NCBI GenBank assembly: GCA_945876035.1
Contig: CAMCMU010000005.1
Location: forward strand, 1 to 64,000
Direction of reading: 5' to 3'
Origin: Schlesneria paludicola DSM 18645
Lineage (GTDB): Bacteria; Planctomycetota; Planctomycetia; Planctomycetales; Planctomycetaceae
Length of the DNA: 64,000 nt
Below are positions 48,701-56,962 of the stretch, one piece after another. The position numbers were made by a program, and so were the translations under genes. The notes beneath the pieces are model-generated. The model was not told the DNA's origin. It saw nothing but the letters and a program-made list of their open reading frames with translations, and made no database searches. Numbering within the stretch: the stretch's first letter is position 1; every line of letters begins with the position of its first letter.

Positions 48701-48800
48701 GGTTCGGCGTGATGCTCTTTCCAGGGTGTTTGCTGCCAGCCTCGATCGATTTTGCACTCACGCCCCCTCTGCCCGTGGCACGTCCATTCCTTGCTGCCAT
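45789..48800 (-). CDS. SWIM zinc-finger SNF2/Rad54-family helicase
   Basis: A 1003-residue DNA-dependent ATPase. After a basic, Ser/Pro-rich head come two SWIM-type zinc motifs: CTACKVPCEHVGAA (about 153-166) and YCSCPDYRI...CKHILHTF (about 252-272). The SNF2 core follows: LLPYQMDGIAFA, Walker A DEMGLGKT (415-422), motif II DEGQ (511-514) in place of DEAH, and SGTPLENRLDELYS. The helicase C part has LFLTTNAGSTGLNLQAANTV and ARAYRMGQQNPVDVYILV. The C-terminal 150 residues are divergent. Bacterial SWIM-SNF2 proteins probably remodel or translocate on DNA; the partners are unknown. Confidence 0.92.
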   Translation of the reverse strand: MAARNGRATGRGGVSAKSIEAGSKHPGKSITPNPRAQPVKTAATQAGAASGNISRSTGIQPVKGNAATKTSDSLTLKDRLSRLTYARAVPLLGENGAKLIVAGSRREIDLKQQVYNGRDLFRVTFPGTGRGPSEAIVTLTLLTMGPDRLHWNCTACKVPCEHVGAAFSLILNQKTALGFAVVPRDEDEVRPTTEEELIHQALAERSQRAQVEKMNVTSADLSTPWADYAVTSALSGKTYRVALRGTARGDSYCSCPDYRINTLGTCKHILHTFDKIRKTFSACDMKKPYQRTSFSVSVDYARDLTLRLLMPATLDPESAAIAETLRGQPIDDVQDLLKRMRQLERLGQRVAVYPDAEEFIQQKLFQQQTAERMAEIRRDPKSHPLRTSLLRTELLPYQMDGIAFAVSAGRAVLADEMGLGKTIQGVGVAEMLARESDIKRVLVVCPASLKSQWRNEIERFCGRSVQLVGGVSAERGSQYGSKAFFTICNYEQVLRDILEIERMTWDLIIIDEGQRIKNWESKTSRVIKGLRSRFALALSGTPLENRLDELYSVVQFIDDRRLGPGFRFFHHHRVVDERGKVLGYKNLAELRENLAPILLRRTRSSVQQQLPPRTNEIIRIAPTAEQAEISTSHLQQVRRITSKRFLTEMDLILLQKELLLCRMAANSTILVNKVQPGFSSKLAVIDDLLERLFQEHGRKSLVFSEWTTMLDLIEPILKKHKLPFVRLDGSVPQKQRSALVHEFQTNPECKLFLTTNAGSTGLNLQAANTVINVDLPWNPAVLEQRIARAYRMGQQNPVDVYILVTEDTLEERLLATLAAKQDLALAALDSESEVDQVYLASGMEELKRRLEVLLGPRAEAHVEQSLGQTERSETGQFTPTPLVTTQDSPHSPETRNGTSSHDPANAGGFAFGNQRASPEDAARRERVSVAGGQLLAAAVALLNELLPSRPETEASRQLAETLKQGFADCLHRNQYGQTQLTFTLPDPSVLNHLADSLAKRLTR

Positions 48801-49147
48801 GTTCGAGGCTCCTCCATGCGATTGATGACTGATGTGACGCCTGATGAATCCTCGGTGAAGTTAAGGAGCGAACGGAACCTTCGCAAGCGCCCGATCGCTT
48901 CTTTCTCCTGCCGATGTCCTGCGATTCATGCAGCAGAATTTGTGCATCGAACTCGCAAAAACGACCACGAGGCCGATACGAGTCACGGTTCCCTCGGTCG
49001 CCAGATCGGGGTCTGCCACTCCTCGAGTGCGTGCCTACTGACTAACTTTGACGAGGGCCGAATCGCATTCGCCGATAACAGTCTGACAGGGTCCGTCGGT
49101 TGGTCTTCGGACCCGATGGAGGTTGAGAATCGTGCACGCGGATGACG
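48801..49147. other. 347-bp gap, no gene seen
   Basis: This is a same-strand gap between the P1B ATPase stop and the helicase start. Only antisense frames without motifs run through it. It probably holds the helicase promoter. Confidence 0.5.
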
Positions 49148-51673
49148 TCACAGTGGGACTCTCCGCAATCGGAGCGCATTGCTCACCACGGACAGCGAAC
49201 TAAGACTCATCGCCACGCTGGCCCAGACAGGTGAGATCAGCAGGCCGGCGGTTGGATAGAACAACCCCGTTGCCACAGCAATACCGGCCACATTGTAGAC
49301 GAACGCCAGGAACAAGTTCTGTCGGATGTTGGCCATCGTGGCCCGACTCAGGCGCAGAGCACGCACCAGCGACCGCAGATCACCCCGCACGAGTATGATC
49401 CCGGCACTCTCCATCGCCACGTCGGTGCCCGAACCCATCGCGATACCAATGTGAGCCTGAGCCAGCGCGGGGGCATCGTTGATCCCGTCTCCGGCCATCG
49501 CGACCACAGACCCCTCGGCTTGCAAACGCTTGATCACGTCGAGCTTTTGATTCGGTAGTACCTCGGCAATCACTTCGTCGATCCCCAATGACTTGGCGAC
49601 CGCATCGGCCGTGCGGCGGCTATCGCCAGTCAGCATGATGATTCTCCATCCCGCCTCGTGCAGTGCGTGTATCGCCTCCGGCGTGGTGGTCTTGATCCGA
49701 TCGGCCACACCGATCAGTCCCGCGAAGCGTCCGTCGATGGCGAGACTCATTACGGTCTGCCCTTGACCACGCAGTTCGTCCATCCGAGTGGCTTTGTTTG
49801 CGATGTTGATTCCGTGATCTGACATCATTCGCGCGTTGCCCAGCACGACTTGTTTTCCCTCCACGAGGCCGGTGACTCCTTTGCCGGTGATCGTCTGAAA
49901 CTCATGCGCGTGGACCAGCGTCAGGCCCCGTTCTGCGGCTCCCTTCACGATGGCATCCGCCAGCGGATGTTCACTGCCTCGCTCCAGTGACGCTGCCAGT
50001 CGCAACACCTCGTCGGCCATGAAGCCTTCTGTCGGTTCGACACTGAGCAGACGCGGCTTGCCTTCGGTGAGCGTCCCGGTCTTGTCCACCACGAGCGTGT
50101 CGGCTCGTTGCAGGACTTCCAACGCTTCGGCATTCCTGATCAGGACACCATTCTCCGCACCGCGTCCGACTCCGACCATGATCGACATCGGCGTCGCCAG
50201 ACCCAACGCACACGGACAGGCGATAATCAAAACGGCGACAGCATTCACGAGTGCGTGAGCCAGCCTTGGTTCGGCTCCAAACAGGCTCCAGACGACAAAC
50301 GTCAACACGCTCACGCCAATGACTGCGGGGACGAAGTACCGCGACACCTGATCAACCAACCGCTCAATGGGAGCACGAGTTCGCTGGGCGTCGCCAACCA
50401 TACTGACAATCTGCGCGAGTAGTGTCTCGGAACCAACTTTTTTGGCGCGAATCAACAGACTGCCTGTGCCGTTGATGGTGGCCGCGATGATGCTGTCTCC
50501 CGGCTGTTTCTCGACCGGGATCGGTTCCCCGGAGATCATCGACTCATCGACCGAGCTACGTCCCTCGACAACGATGCCGTCAGCGGGCAGCTTTTCACCG
50601 GGTCGAACGCGGAGTAAGTCATCCGGCCGAATCAGCTCCAGTGACACATCCTGTTCCACGCCACGGGATGTCACTCGACGTGCTGTCTTCGGTGCGAGGC
50701 CCAGCAGTCGCTTGATCGCTCCGCTCGTTTGGCTGCGGGCTTGAAGCTCCACGACCTGACCGAGCAGGATCAGTACCGTGACCACGACCGCCGTATCGAA
50801 GTACGGCATCACCGAACCGTTCGCGTGGCGAAAGCCGTCTGGAAAGACTCCCGGTGCGACCGTGGCGATCAGGCTGTAGACGTAGGCCGATCCCACACCC
50901 ATCGCGATCAGTGTAAACATGTTCGGGCTGAGGTTGCGGAGCGACAGCCATGCCCGCTCAAAAAACGGCCAACCGCACCAGAAGACGATCGGCGTGGCAA
51001 GCAGCAGTTGGCCCCCGTTGAGCAGCGTCTCCCAGTGGTGCAGTGGATTGTGAGGGAACATGTCGGCCATCGCCACCATGAAGATCGGCAACCCGAGGAC
51101 AAGGCTCCTCCAGAACCGCCGCGTCATGTCCGTCTGTTCTTGACTTGGTCCGTCCTGCAAGGCGCTGGTGCAGGGTTCCAAGGCCATTCCGCACTTGGAG
51201 CACGGGCCGGGATGATCGCTGACCACCTCCGGGTGCATCGGACAGGTGTACCCTACCTCTTGCGTTGCTGCCGTCTCAACCATCGGACGTGTTTTCTTCA
51301 AATAGCGCATGGGATCGGCGATGAACTTCCTCTGACAGTGCGTGCTGCAAAAGTGCCAGGTCTGCCCGCCGTGGTGCGCGATGGCGGCCTTTTCGTCGCG
51401 AACCACCGTCATGCCACAGACAGGGTCAATTGCCGGCAGTCCCACCGGCAACTTTGAGGAGCAGCACGAATGCTCGGACTGCGGCACCGTGTAGCGATCG
51501 GGTGCCGCGATGAACTGTCGCTGACACGCGATCGAGCAGAAGACGTAGGTCGTCCCGTTATGGACCTGCGAACCGGCTACGCAAGCCGGGGCGACCGTCA
51601 TGCCGCACACCCGATCAATCATCGACGGTGAGGCTGCCTCGAGATTGTACGAAACGGAGTCCGTCGAGTTCAT
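49148..51673 (-). CDS. Copper-type P1B ATPase with two YHS domains
   Basis: An 841-residue heavy-metal-exporting ATPase. The cytoplasmic head has two YHS domains (about 19-65 and 81-127; each with DPVCGM/DRVCGM then FCS-xx-C-Q-F) and a heavy-metal-binding YTCPMHPEV...[10 protein letters not shown] segment (142-166). Membrane helices, the TGES-like SGEPIPVEK loop, the transport motif [13 protein letters not shown], phosphorylation site [13 protein letters not shown] motif GSEHPLADA and [10 protein letters not shown] follow. The last helix has [21 protein letters not shown] and M-xx-SS fit Cu(I) export (CopA-like). There is no classical HMA domain. ATG 51673 has an AAAGG site 7-8 bases upstream. 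Confidence 0.94.
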   Translation of the reverse strand: MNSTDSVSYNLEAASPSMIDRVCGMTVAPACVAGSQVHNGTTYVFCSIACQRQFIAAPDRYTVPQSEHSCCSSKLPVGLPAIDPVCGMTVVRDEKAAIAHHGGQTWHFCSTHCQRKFIADPMRYLKKTRPMVETAATQEVGYTCPMHPEVVSDHPGPCSKCGMALEPCTSALQDGPSQEQTDMTRRFWRSLVLGLPIFMVAMADMFPHNPLHHWETLLNGGQLLLATPIVFWCGWPFFERAWLSLRNLSPNMFTLIAMGVGSAYVYSLIATVAPGVFPDGFRHANGSVMPYFDTAVVVTVLILLGQVVELQARSQTSGAIKRLLGLAPKTARRVTSRGVEQDVSLELIRPDDLLRVRPGEKLPADGIVVEGRSSVDESMISGEPIPVEKQPGDSIIAATINGTGSLLIRAKKVGSETLLAQIVSMVGDAQRTRAPIERLVDQVSRYFVPAVIGVSVLTFVVWSLFGAEPRLAHALVNAVAVLIIACPCALGLATPMSIMVGVGRGAENGVLIRNAEALEVLQRADTLVVDKTGTLTEGKPRLLSVEPTEGFMADEVLRLAASLERGSEHPLADAIVKGAAERGLTLVHAHEFQTITGKGVTGLVEGKQVVLGNARMMSDHGINIANKATRMDELRGQGQTVMSLAIDGRFAGLIGVADRIKTTTPEAIHALHEAGWRIIMLTGDSRRTADAVAKSLGIDEVIAEVLPNQKLDVIKRLQAEGSVVAMAGDGINDAPALAQAHIGIAMGSGTDVAMESAGIILVRGDLRSLVRALRLSRATMANIRQNLFLAFVYNVAGIAVATGLFYPTAGLLISPVWASVAMSLSSLSVVSNALRLRRVPL

Positions 51674-52041
51674 GACGCTGCCTTTGAAAGAGTTCTTTCC
51701 CAATCCCGATCATTCCATGGGTAAAATCGCAGGTCCGGTGAAGACCTCTCCTGGTCGCTGAAACGCTCCCCCCGCCTTGTCGATTTTTGGCCGAACGATG
51801 TGAGCAGCAAACGTCACAGGTCCAGCGAGTGCAGACCTCAGTTCCCGCGTGAGCGTGACCATTCACACCCACACCCACACCCACAGAGGACCCATCGCGT
51901 TGAAATACGGTTCTCAATCCGTCACGAATCAACCCTCAAAATCGCGGTGTCCAAACATCACCCAGCACGGACATTCCGTTTTCTTTGCGGCGCTGGAGCG
52001 AGACGTGTTCCACAGGCGCTTGAGCGAAAGGATTCATACCC
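51674..52041. other. 368-bp gap with a short CACACC-type repeat
   Basis: No credible gene. A short tandem run of ACACCC units lies at about 51865-51884. The rest has only motif-free frames. It contains the promoter region of the P1B ATPase gene. Confidence 0.5.
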
Positions 52042-52977
52042 TCACGGAGCAAGATAGTAAATTCCGAAGTTATTCCCGTTGGCACGTTCTGTGGCGACTA
52101 GTGGAGCAACCGTTTGGGCCAGCGTCGGAACCCGCCCCGCCCCCACGGGGATGTTCAGCAGTTGGCACTTGTCCGCTTCCGCTGCGTCCTGATTCCACCA
52201 CGCCATCGTCGTCGATCCGCCGCCATCCATGTTGATCCCGACATGGGCTCCGAACATCTTGAGCAACTGCCCCAGATCATGAGTGGTCGCCCCGATGCTG
52301 TTGGGTTGTCGCCCATCGATCGTCAGCAGGAAGAGATAACGTGCATCCTGAGACAGACCGAAACCCGTACGGGGGTGCCGTTCATCACCACTGGCGGGGG
52401 CCTGTCCATCAACCAGACACCATCCAAATCCACTGATCGCCGTTTCGATTTCTGAGAGATCGTCGTCCGGAGACATCGTTGCGAACGTCAGTGTCCCCCG
52501 TTTCATGACGAGGAGAGAAGGCGTGCCCGTTGACTTAGAAACGATCTCTCCGTTGGTGATCGCCAAGCCACTGAGATCGGTGGGATCCTCATTCTGATAC
52601 GGAGCCGGCCACGGCGAGAACGCGTCCCCATTCACAGCAGCCACGAGCTTGCAACGCGTGTTTCGCGAACTGCGGATGAAGTTTCGCACCGTCTGACGAT
52701 TGGTCTCGGATTTTCCAAGCTCCCACCCTTTGCGTCGGGGAGTCGAGAGAAACTTGATCCCCGGAGCCTGCGAATCGATCTGCAGGCAGTTCGTCACCAT
52801 CTTCCGTGGAAGCTCGGTTTCGAAGTGCACGTAACGCACTCCGGGAGACAACTCCTTCGCCCCACTCCAGTCGAAGCGATCTTCTTCCGCATGCAGCGGA
52901 TGGATGACGAGTCGGCTCATCACAGCGTACTGGAAAACGAAAAGAATCCAGTGACCCACACGGGGATTTCGTTTCAT
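52042..52977 (-). CDS. Phosphodiester glycosidase (NAGPA-domain) secreted protein
   Basis: A 311-residue protein with a possible N-terminal membrane/signal segment (HWILFVFQYAVMSRLVI, about 9-25). The NAGPA domain is identified by AAVNGDAFSP, GLAITNGEIVSK, FLLTIDGRQ and the hallmark VGINMDGGGSTTM near the end. The family removes N-acetylglucosamine or other sugars from phosphodiesters and acts outside the cytoplasm. ATG 52977 starts immediately before the signal; the frame is open 119 codons further but those are low-complexity. The substrate here is unknown. Confidence 0.9.
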   Translation of the reverse strand: MKRNPRVGHWILFVFQYAVMSRLVIHPLHAEEDRFDWSGAKELSPGVRYVHFETELPRKMVTNCLQIDSQAPGIKFLSTPRRKGWELGKSETNRQTVRNFIRSSRNTRCKLVAAVNGDAFSPWPAPYQNEDPTDLSGLAITNGEIVSKSTGTPSLLVMKRGTLTFATMSPDDDLSEIETAISGFGWCLVDGQAPASGDERHPRTGFGLSQDARYLFLLTIDGRQPNSIGATTHDLGQLLKMFGAHVGINMDGGGSTTMAWWNQDAAEADKCQLLNIPVGAGRVPTLAQTVAPLVATERANGNNFGIYYLAP

Positions 52978-53571
52978 GCGTGTGTCTCGTCTGCTGACCT
53001 CAAGGAAACATCTCACCGAGCCTATCAAAGCCCTTGACTGAAACAAAGGACATCTCTGGACCACCCACAACGCCTGACGGTGCCACTCCTCTTTTTTCTC
53101 TGTCCGTTGTTCCGTACCGGCCTCCCGAGGCGGCAACAGTTTCACCGCGAATCTTAGGCCACTCACGGCCAAATGTCTTTCAACGATGGCAACGAGGCCC
53201 CCCCCCCCACCCCCTGCAAAATCGGCCCTATGATATGCGGCTCGCCGGTCTTGGGTTAAACGTTTCTGGCCAATCTCAACACCTCCCGTATGGAATTGCC
53301 TTTCCGATGCAGGCTGTTTTCGAGACAGTACCAAAGAGTTCCGTGTTTCCCCAAAGGGCGCCGCGTTTCATGCATCCGTGATCCGATCCTCCAGCCCTCC
53401 CACTTGAAGTGGACCGAACTAAAGAGATCGTGCAAGCGACGACAAACAACACCGCTGATCTTCTCGTTTCGGAATAACGCCTCACAGAGTCGGCGTCTTC
53501 GTTGGCGGTTGGTTTATCATCTCCCTATACTCAGGGGCGTTCATCACAATCTGTCTTTCAAGGGTTTTGAC
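52978..53571. other. 594-bp divergent intergenic region with an 11-C run
   Basis: No gene is supported. A homopolymer of 11 C followed by A and five more C lies at 53198-53214. The region must contain the liv operon promoter and that of the leftward glycosidase gene, but I could not place them. Confidence 0.55.
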
Positions 53572-54846
53572 ATGTTTCCCGCGCGTACGCTGTGGTTTCC
53601 CTACACCGTTCTCATTGCCGGATTGGCTGTGGTGGGTTGCAATCCTCCGGCGAAAAACGCATCCGGAAATGGCGTCTTTGCGAACGGTACCGCAACAACG
53701 AGCGACACTCCGAACGTGATCACAATTGTGTCGAGCTTCCCACGCACCGGCAGTGCTAAGCAACAGACCGACACGATCGTGAACGGCATCAAGATGGCCA
53801 TCGACGATATCGAGAGCAAGGTCGGTGAGTTTCAGATCAATTTTTTGGATCTTGACGACGCCACGGCAGCGGCCGGTCAGTGGACGGCTGAAGCGGAAAC
53901 CTCCAACGCCGACCAAGCGGTTAAAGACCCCAACGTAATGGCATACATCGGGACCTACAACAGTGGAGCCGCCAAAATTGCGATGCCGATCCTCAACCGA
54001 GCCCAATTGCTCATGGTCAGTCCGGCGAACACTTGGCCCGGTCTGACCAAACCGGAAACCGGCGATCCCAGCGAACCGGAAGTCTATCGCCCCACGGGAA
54101 AACTGAACTACGTCCGCGTGGTCCCCGCGGACGACCTGCAAGGGACGCTGGCTGCCGACTGGGCCAAGGAGATGGGCCTTCTCAAGATCTACATTCTCGA
54201 CGACAACGAAGTCTATGGCCGGGGCATCGCTAATCTGTTTGAGGCACACGCAGAAGACATCGGCCTCGAGATCCTCGGTCACGAGAGCATTGATTCCAAG
54301 GCGCAAGAGTTCAAGTCGCTGATGGTCTCGATCAAGACCAAGGGGCCGGATCTGATCTACTTCGGCGGGACGACGCAGTCGAAAGGAGGCCAGATTGCCA
54401 AGGATCTCGTCGCCGCGGGATTAACGGCCAAACTGATGGTCCCCGACGGTTGCATGGAAGAAGCATTCATCACCTCCGCCGGAGCAGAGAACCTCAATGA
54501 CCGTTGCTTTGTGACCTTTGGCGGACTCCCCCCCGACGAATTGACGGGCGCCGCGAAAGAGTTCGTCAAACGGTACACAACCAAATACAAGTCCTCGCCG
54601 GAAGCCTACGCGATTTACGGATACGAGGCCGGCAAAGTGACGCTCGAAGCGATCCGCCGAGCCGGTAAAAAGGACCGCGCGGCGATCACACAAGCGGCTC
54701 TGGGGATCAAGGAATTCGACGGTGCACTCGGCAAGTGGTCTTTCGATGCCAACGGTGATACGAGTATGAAGCTCCTCAGTGGCAACTGCGTCAAGGACGG
54801 AAAGTTCAAGTTCGTAAAGCTCCTCGGGCAGGTTGATGCGAAGTAG
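53572..54846 (+). CDS. Branched-chain amino acid-type ABC substrate-binding lipoprotein
   Basis: A 424-residue extracytoplasmic receptor. The signal ends in a lipobox (AGLAVVGC, Cys about residue 22), so the protein is lipid-anchored. The body is a type I periplasmic binding fold (Peripla_BP_6): VSSFPRTGSAKQQTDTIVNG, VMAYIGTYNSGAAKIAMPI, YVRVVPADDLQGTLAADW, KIYILDDNEVYGRGIA and AYAIYGYEAGKVTLEAI. ATG 53572 follows AAGGG with good spacing. It heads the LivHMGF genes that follow in the same direction. Ligands of this fold include amino acids, urea and aromatic acids, so specificity is not certain. Confidence 0.93.
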   Translation: MFPARTLWFPYTVLIAGLAVVGCNPPAKNASGNGVFANGTATTSDTPNVITIVSSFPRTGSAKQQTDTIVNGIKMAIDDIESKVGEFQINFLDLDDATAAAGQWTAEAETSNADQAVKDPNVMAYIGTYNSGAAKIAMPILNRAQLLMVSPANTWPGLTKPETGDPSEPEVYRPTGKLNYVRVVPADDLQGTLAADWAKEMGLLKIYILDDNEVYGRGIANLFEAHAEDIGLEILGHESIDSKAQEFKSLMVSIKTKGPDLIYFGGTTQSKGGQIAKDLVAAGLTAKLMVPDGCMEEAFITSAGAENLNDRCFVTFGGLPPDELTGAAKEFVKRYTTKYKSSPEAYAIYGYEAGKVTLEAIRRAGKKDRAAITQAALGIKEFDGALGKWSFDANGDTSMKLLSGNCVKDGKFKFVKLLGQVDAK

Positions 54847-54905
54847 CCGGATCGCGGCCGGCGACCTACGTTTTCCCCCCCCACACTTTACTCTCCTGCG
54901 ATGCC

Positions 54906-55865
54906 ATGCCCTACCTTTCACTAGCTGCTGCGATCAGCCCGACCGCGTGGGAGCAATTCGTTCAGTATTGCCTGATCGGTCTAACGACCGGTTCGCTGAT
55001 TGCCCTGATCGCGTTGGGTTACACGATGGTGTATGGCATCATCGGGCTGATCAACTTTGCGCACGGCGACCTGTTCATGCTGGGAGCATTCCTGACGCTG
55101 ACACTGCTCGATGCGATGGGAATGGTGGGGATTCCGACCACCAGCGGCGGGGCCGTCGTGGGACTGACGCTGTGCTTTCTGATCGTGCCGCTGTTTTGTG
55201 GTGGCTTGAATTGGGCGGTCGATCGGATCGTCTATAAGCCGCTGCGCAATGCTCCGAAATTGGCTCCGCTGGTCTCGGCCATCGGCGTCTCGTTCATTTT
55301 CATGAATCTGGGACTCCTGTGGGGTGGCGCGGCCGATGTGAATTTTCCCACACTGATTTCGTCGCAGAACCTGATGGGAGACTCGGCGATTCAATTCACG
55401 CTCAAAGATTTGTTGGTCGTCCTGATCACCGTGCCGATCATGGTGGGGCTGACGGTGTTCGTGAAGTTCACCAAGCTCGGCAAGGCGATGCGGGCGGTCG
55501 AACAAAATCCCGTTGCGGCCCAATTGATGGGGATCAACGTCGATCGCGTGATTGGAGCGACATTCGTCATCGGCGGCGCGTTGGGCGGCGTGGCGAGTGT
55601 CGTGTACGCGGTCTACATCAACACGATCAGTTTTCAGATGGGCTTTCAGAACGGGCTGTATGCATTCACCGCAGCGGTGCTGGGCGGAATTGGCAAGCTG
55701 CCGGGAGCCGTTCTCGGCGGACTGATTATCGGGCTCGCTCGCTCGCTCGGCTCGGCGTATCTCGGCGAGAAGTGGACCGGGTCACTGGTCTTCACAATTC
55801 TCATCGCGATCCTCGTTTTCCGCCCCTCGGGCCTGCTCGGACGTTCGGTCCAGGAGAAGGTATGA
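54906..55865 (+). CDS. livH: ABC transporter permease LivH-type
   Basis: A 319-residue inner-membrane permease. LivH-type phrases are TTGSLIALIALGYTMVYGII, LINFAHGDLFMLGAFL, KLGKAMRAVEQNPVAAQLMG and VLGGIGKLPGAVLGGLIIGL. About eight hydrophobic segments are visible. It forms the translocation pore with LivM. The stop overlaps the start of livM (ATGA at 55862-55865), which indicates coupled translation. ATG 54906 is used, with an in-frame context of 59 bp after the binding-protein gene. The gene name follows the family, not proven specificity. Confidence 0.94.
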   Translation: MPYLSLAAAISPTAWEQFVQYCLIGLTTGSLIALIALGYTMVYGIIGLINFAHGDLFMLGAFLTLTLLDAMGMVGIPTTSGGAVVGLTLCFLIVPLFCGGLNWAVDRIVYKPLRNAPKLAPLVSAIGVSFIFMNLGLLWGGAADVNFPTLISSQNLMGDSAIQFTLKDLLVVLITVPIMVGLTVFVKFTKLGKAMRAVEQNPVAAQLMGINVDRVIGATFVIGGALGGVASVVYAVYINTISFQMGFQNGLYAFTAAVLGGIGKLPGAVLGGLIIGLARSLGSAYLGEKWTGSLVFTILIAILVFRPSGLLGRSVQEKV

Positions 55866-56962
55866 CGCACACAATGCGACACAGGTTGATGCCACTTGTG
55901 CCGGAACTGATCGGGATCCTCGTGCTGTTGCTGTTCCCCGCCTTGCCTCTCGGTTGGCGTGCGTTGCATCTGCCCGAGCAAGTCCTGTTCCTCCCCGTCC
56001 AAGAGTTTCTCGACCGTGTAGCGAGTCAGCTTCCCATCATCTTCATTCTGACGATCCTCGCGTTGGGGCTGAACGTCATTGTTGGCTACACCGGTTTACT
56101 GCATCTGGGAATGGGTGCATTCTTTGGAATCGGAGCGTATCTCACCGGCATCCTGACCATTCCTGCCTATCCGTTTGAATGTGGCTTCTGGCTCGCTCTC
56201 GTTTTATCGACGGCAGGAGCCGCATTGGCGGGAGTCCTGCTCGGTACGCCGACGTTGCGATTGCGTGGCGACTATCTGGCACTTGTCACACTCGGGTTTG
56301 GCGAGGTCGTGCGGTTCTCGCTTCGCAACTTGGAAGAGATCACGGCGGGGAGTCGGGCACTGAATCCGATTCCGCCGCCGAACCTCCGTTGGCTAGGCCT
56401 GTCGTCGGAAAGCTGGAGCAACGACATGCGGCCCTTCTATTATCTGACTCTCGTCCTCCTGATCGGCGTCGTCTGGCTGCTGCGGAATCTCGAACGATCC
56501 CGACTCGGGCGTGCGTGGGTTGCGATTCGCGAAGACGAACTGGCCGCGACCTGTATGGGAATCAACGCCGCCCGTGCAAAGTTGGCAGCGTTCGCGGTTG
56601 GCTCCGCACTGGCCGGACTGGCGGGCAGCCTTTACGCCACCAAGCTGACCACAACAGCCGGACCCGATGCCTACGACTTCAACCGCTCGATCATCGTCCT
56701 CGCCTGCGTGATCCTCGGCGGACTGGGCAGCATCCGCGGCGTTATTGTCGGCTCCATGCTGCTGATCGGTTTCGACAACATTGTTGCCCCGATGCTCGAC
56801 AGCGCCATTCAGAAGGCGAACATCAACCCCACCGGAAATCGCCTGCTGATGTTCACCAATTGGCGGCTGCTGATCTTCGGCTTGGCGTTGGTGTTGATGA
56901 TGCGGTATCGCCCCAATGGACTGCTGCCCGCCCGACGTGGCGTCAGTGAAGGAGCCGTCTGA
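55862..56962 (+). CDS. livM: ABC transporter permease LivM-type
   Basis: A 366-residue second permease subunit. LivM landmarks are LALGLNVIVGYTGLLHLGMG, AFFGIGAYLTGIL, GTPTLRLRGDYLALVTLGFG, GRAWVAIREDELAATCMGIN and ACVILGGLGSIRGVIVGS, ending in LMMRYRPNGLLPARRG. About ten membrane helices are apparent. The ATG overlaps the livH stop, and its TGA overlaps the ATG of the ATPase gene at 56962 (TGATG). The frame is open upstream inside livH, but that is not coding. Confidence 0.94.
   Translation: MTHTMRHRLMPLVPELIGILVLLLFPALPLGWRALHLPEQVLFLPVQEFLDRVASQLPIIFILTILALGLNVIVGYTGLLHLGMGAFFGIGAYLTGILTIPAYPFECGFWLALVLSTAGAALAGVLLGTPTLRLRGDYLALVTLGFGEVVRFSLRNLEEITAGSRALNPIPPPNLRWLGLSSESWSNDMRPFYYLTLVLLIGVVWLLRNLERSRLGRAWVAIREDELAATCMGINAARAKLAAFAVGSALAGLAGSLYATKLTTTAGPDAYDFNRSIIVLACVILGGLGSIRGVIVGSMLLIGFDNIVAPMLDSAIQKANINPTGNRLLMFTNWRLLIFGLALVLMMRYRPNGLLPARRGVSEGAV

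Noticed and set aside
48180-49145. 321-codon plus-strand frame
   Set aside because: Antisense to the start of the SNF2 helicase and extends into the empty gap; no motif.
51865-51884. ACACCC tandem resembling telomere or CRISPR repeats
   Set aside because: Only about three short units with no spacers; a low-complexity tract is the simpler reading.
53482-54306. 274-codon minus-strand frame
   Set aside because: Antisense to the substrate-binding lipoprotein.
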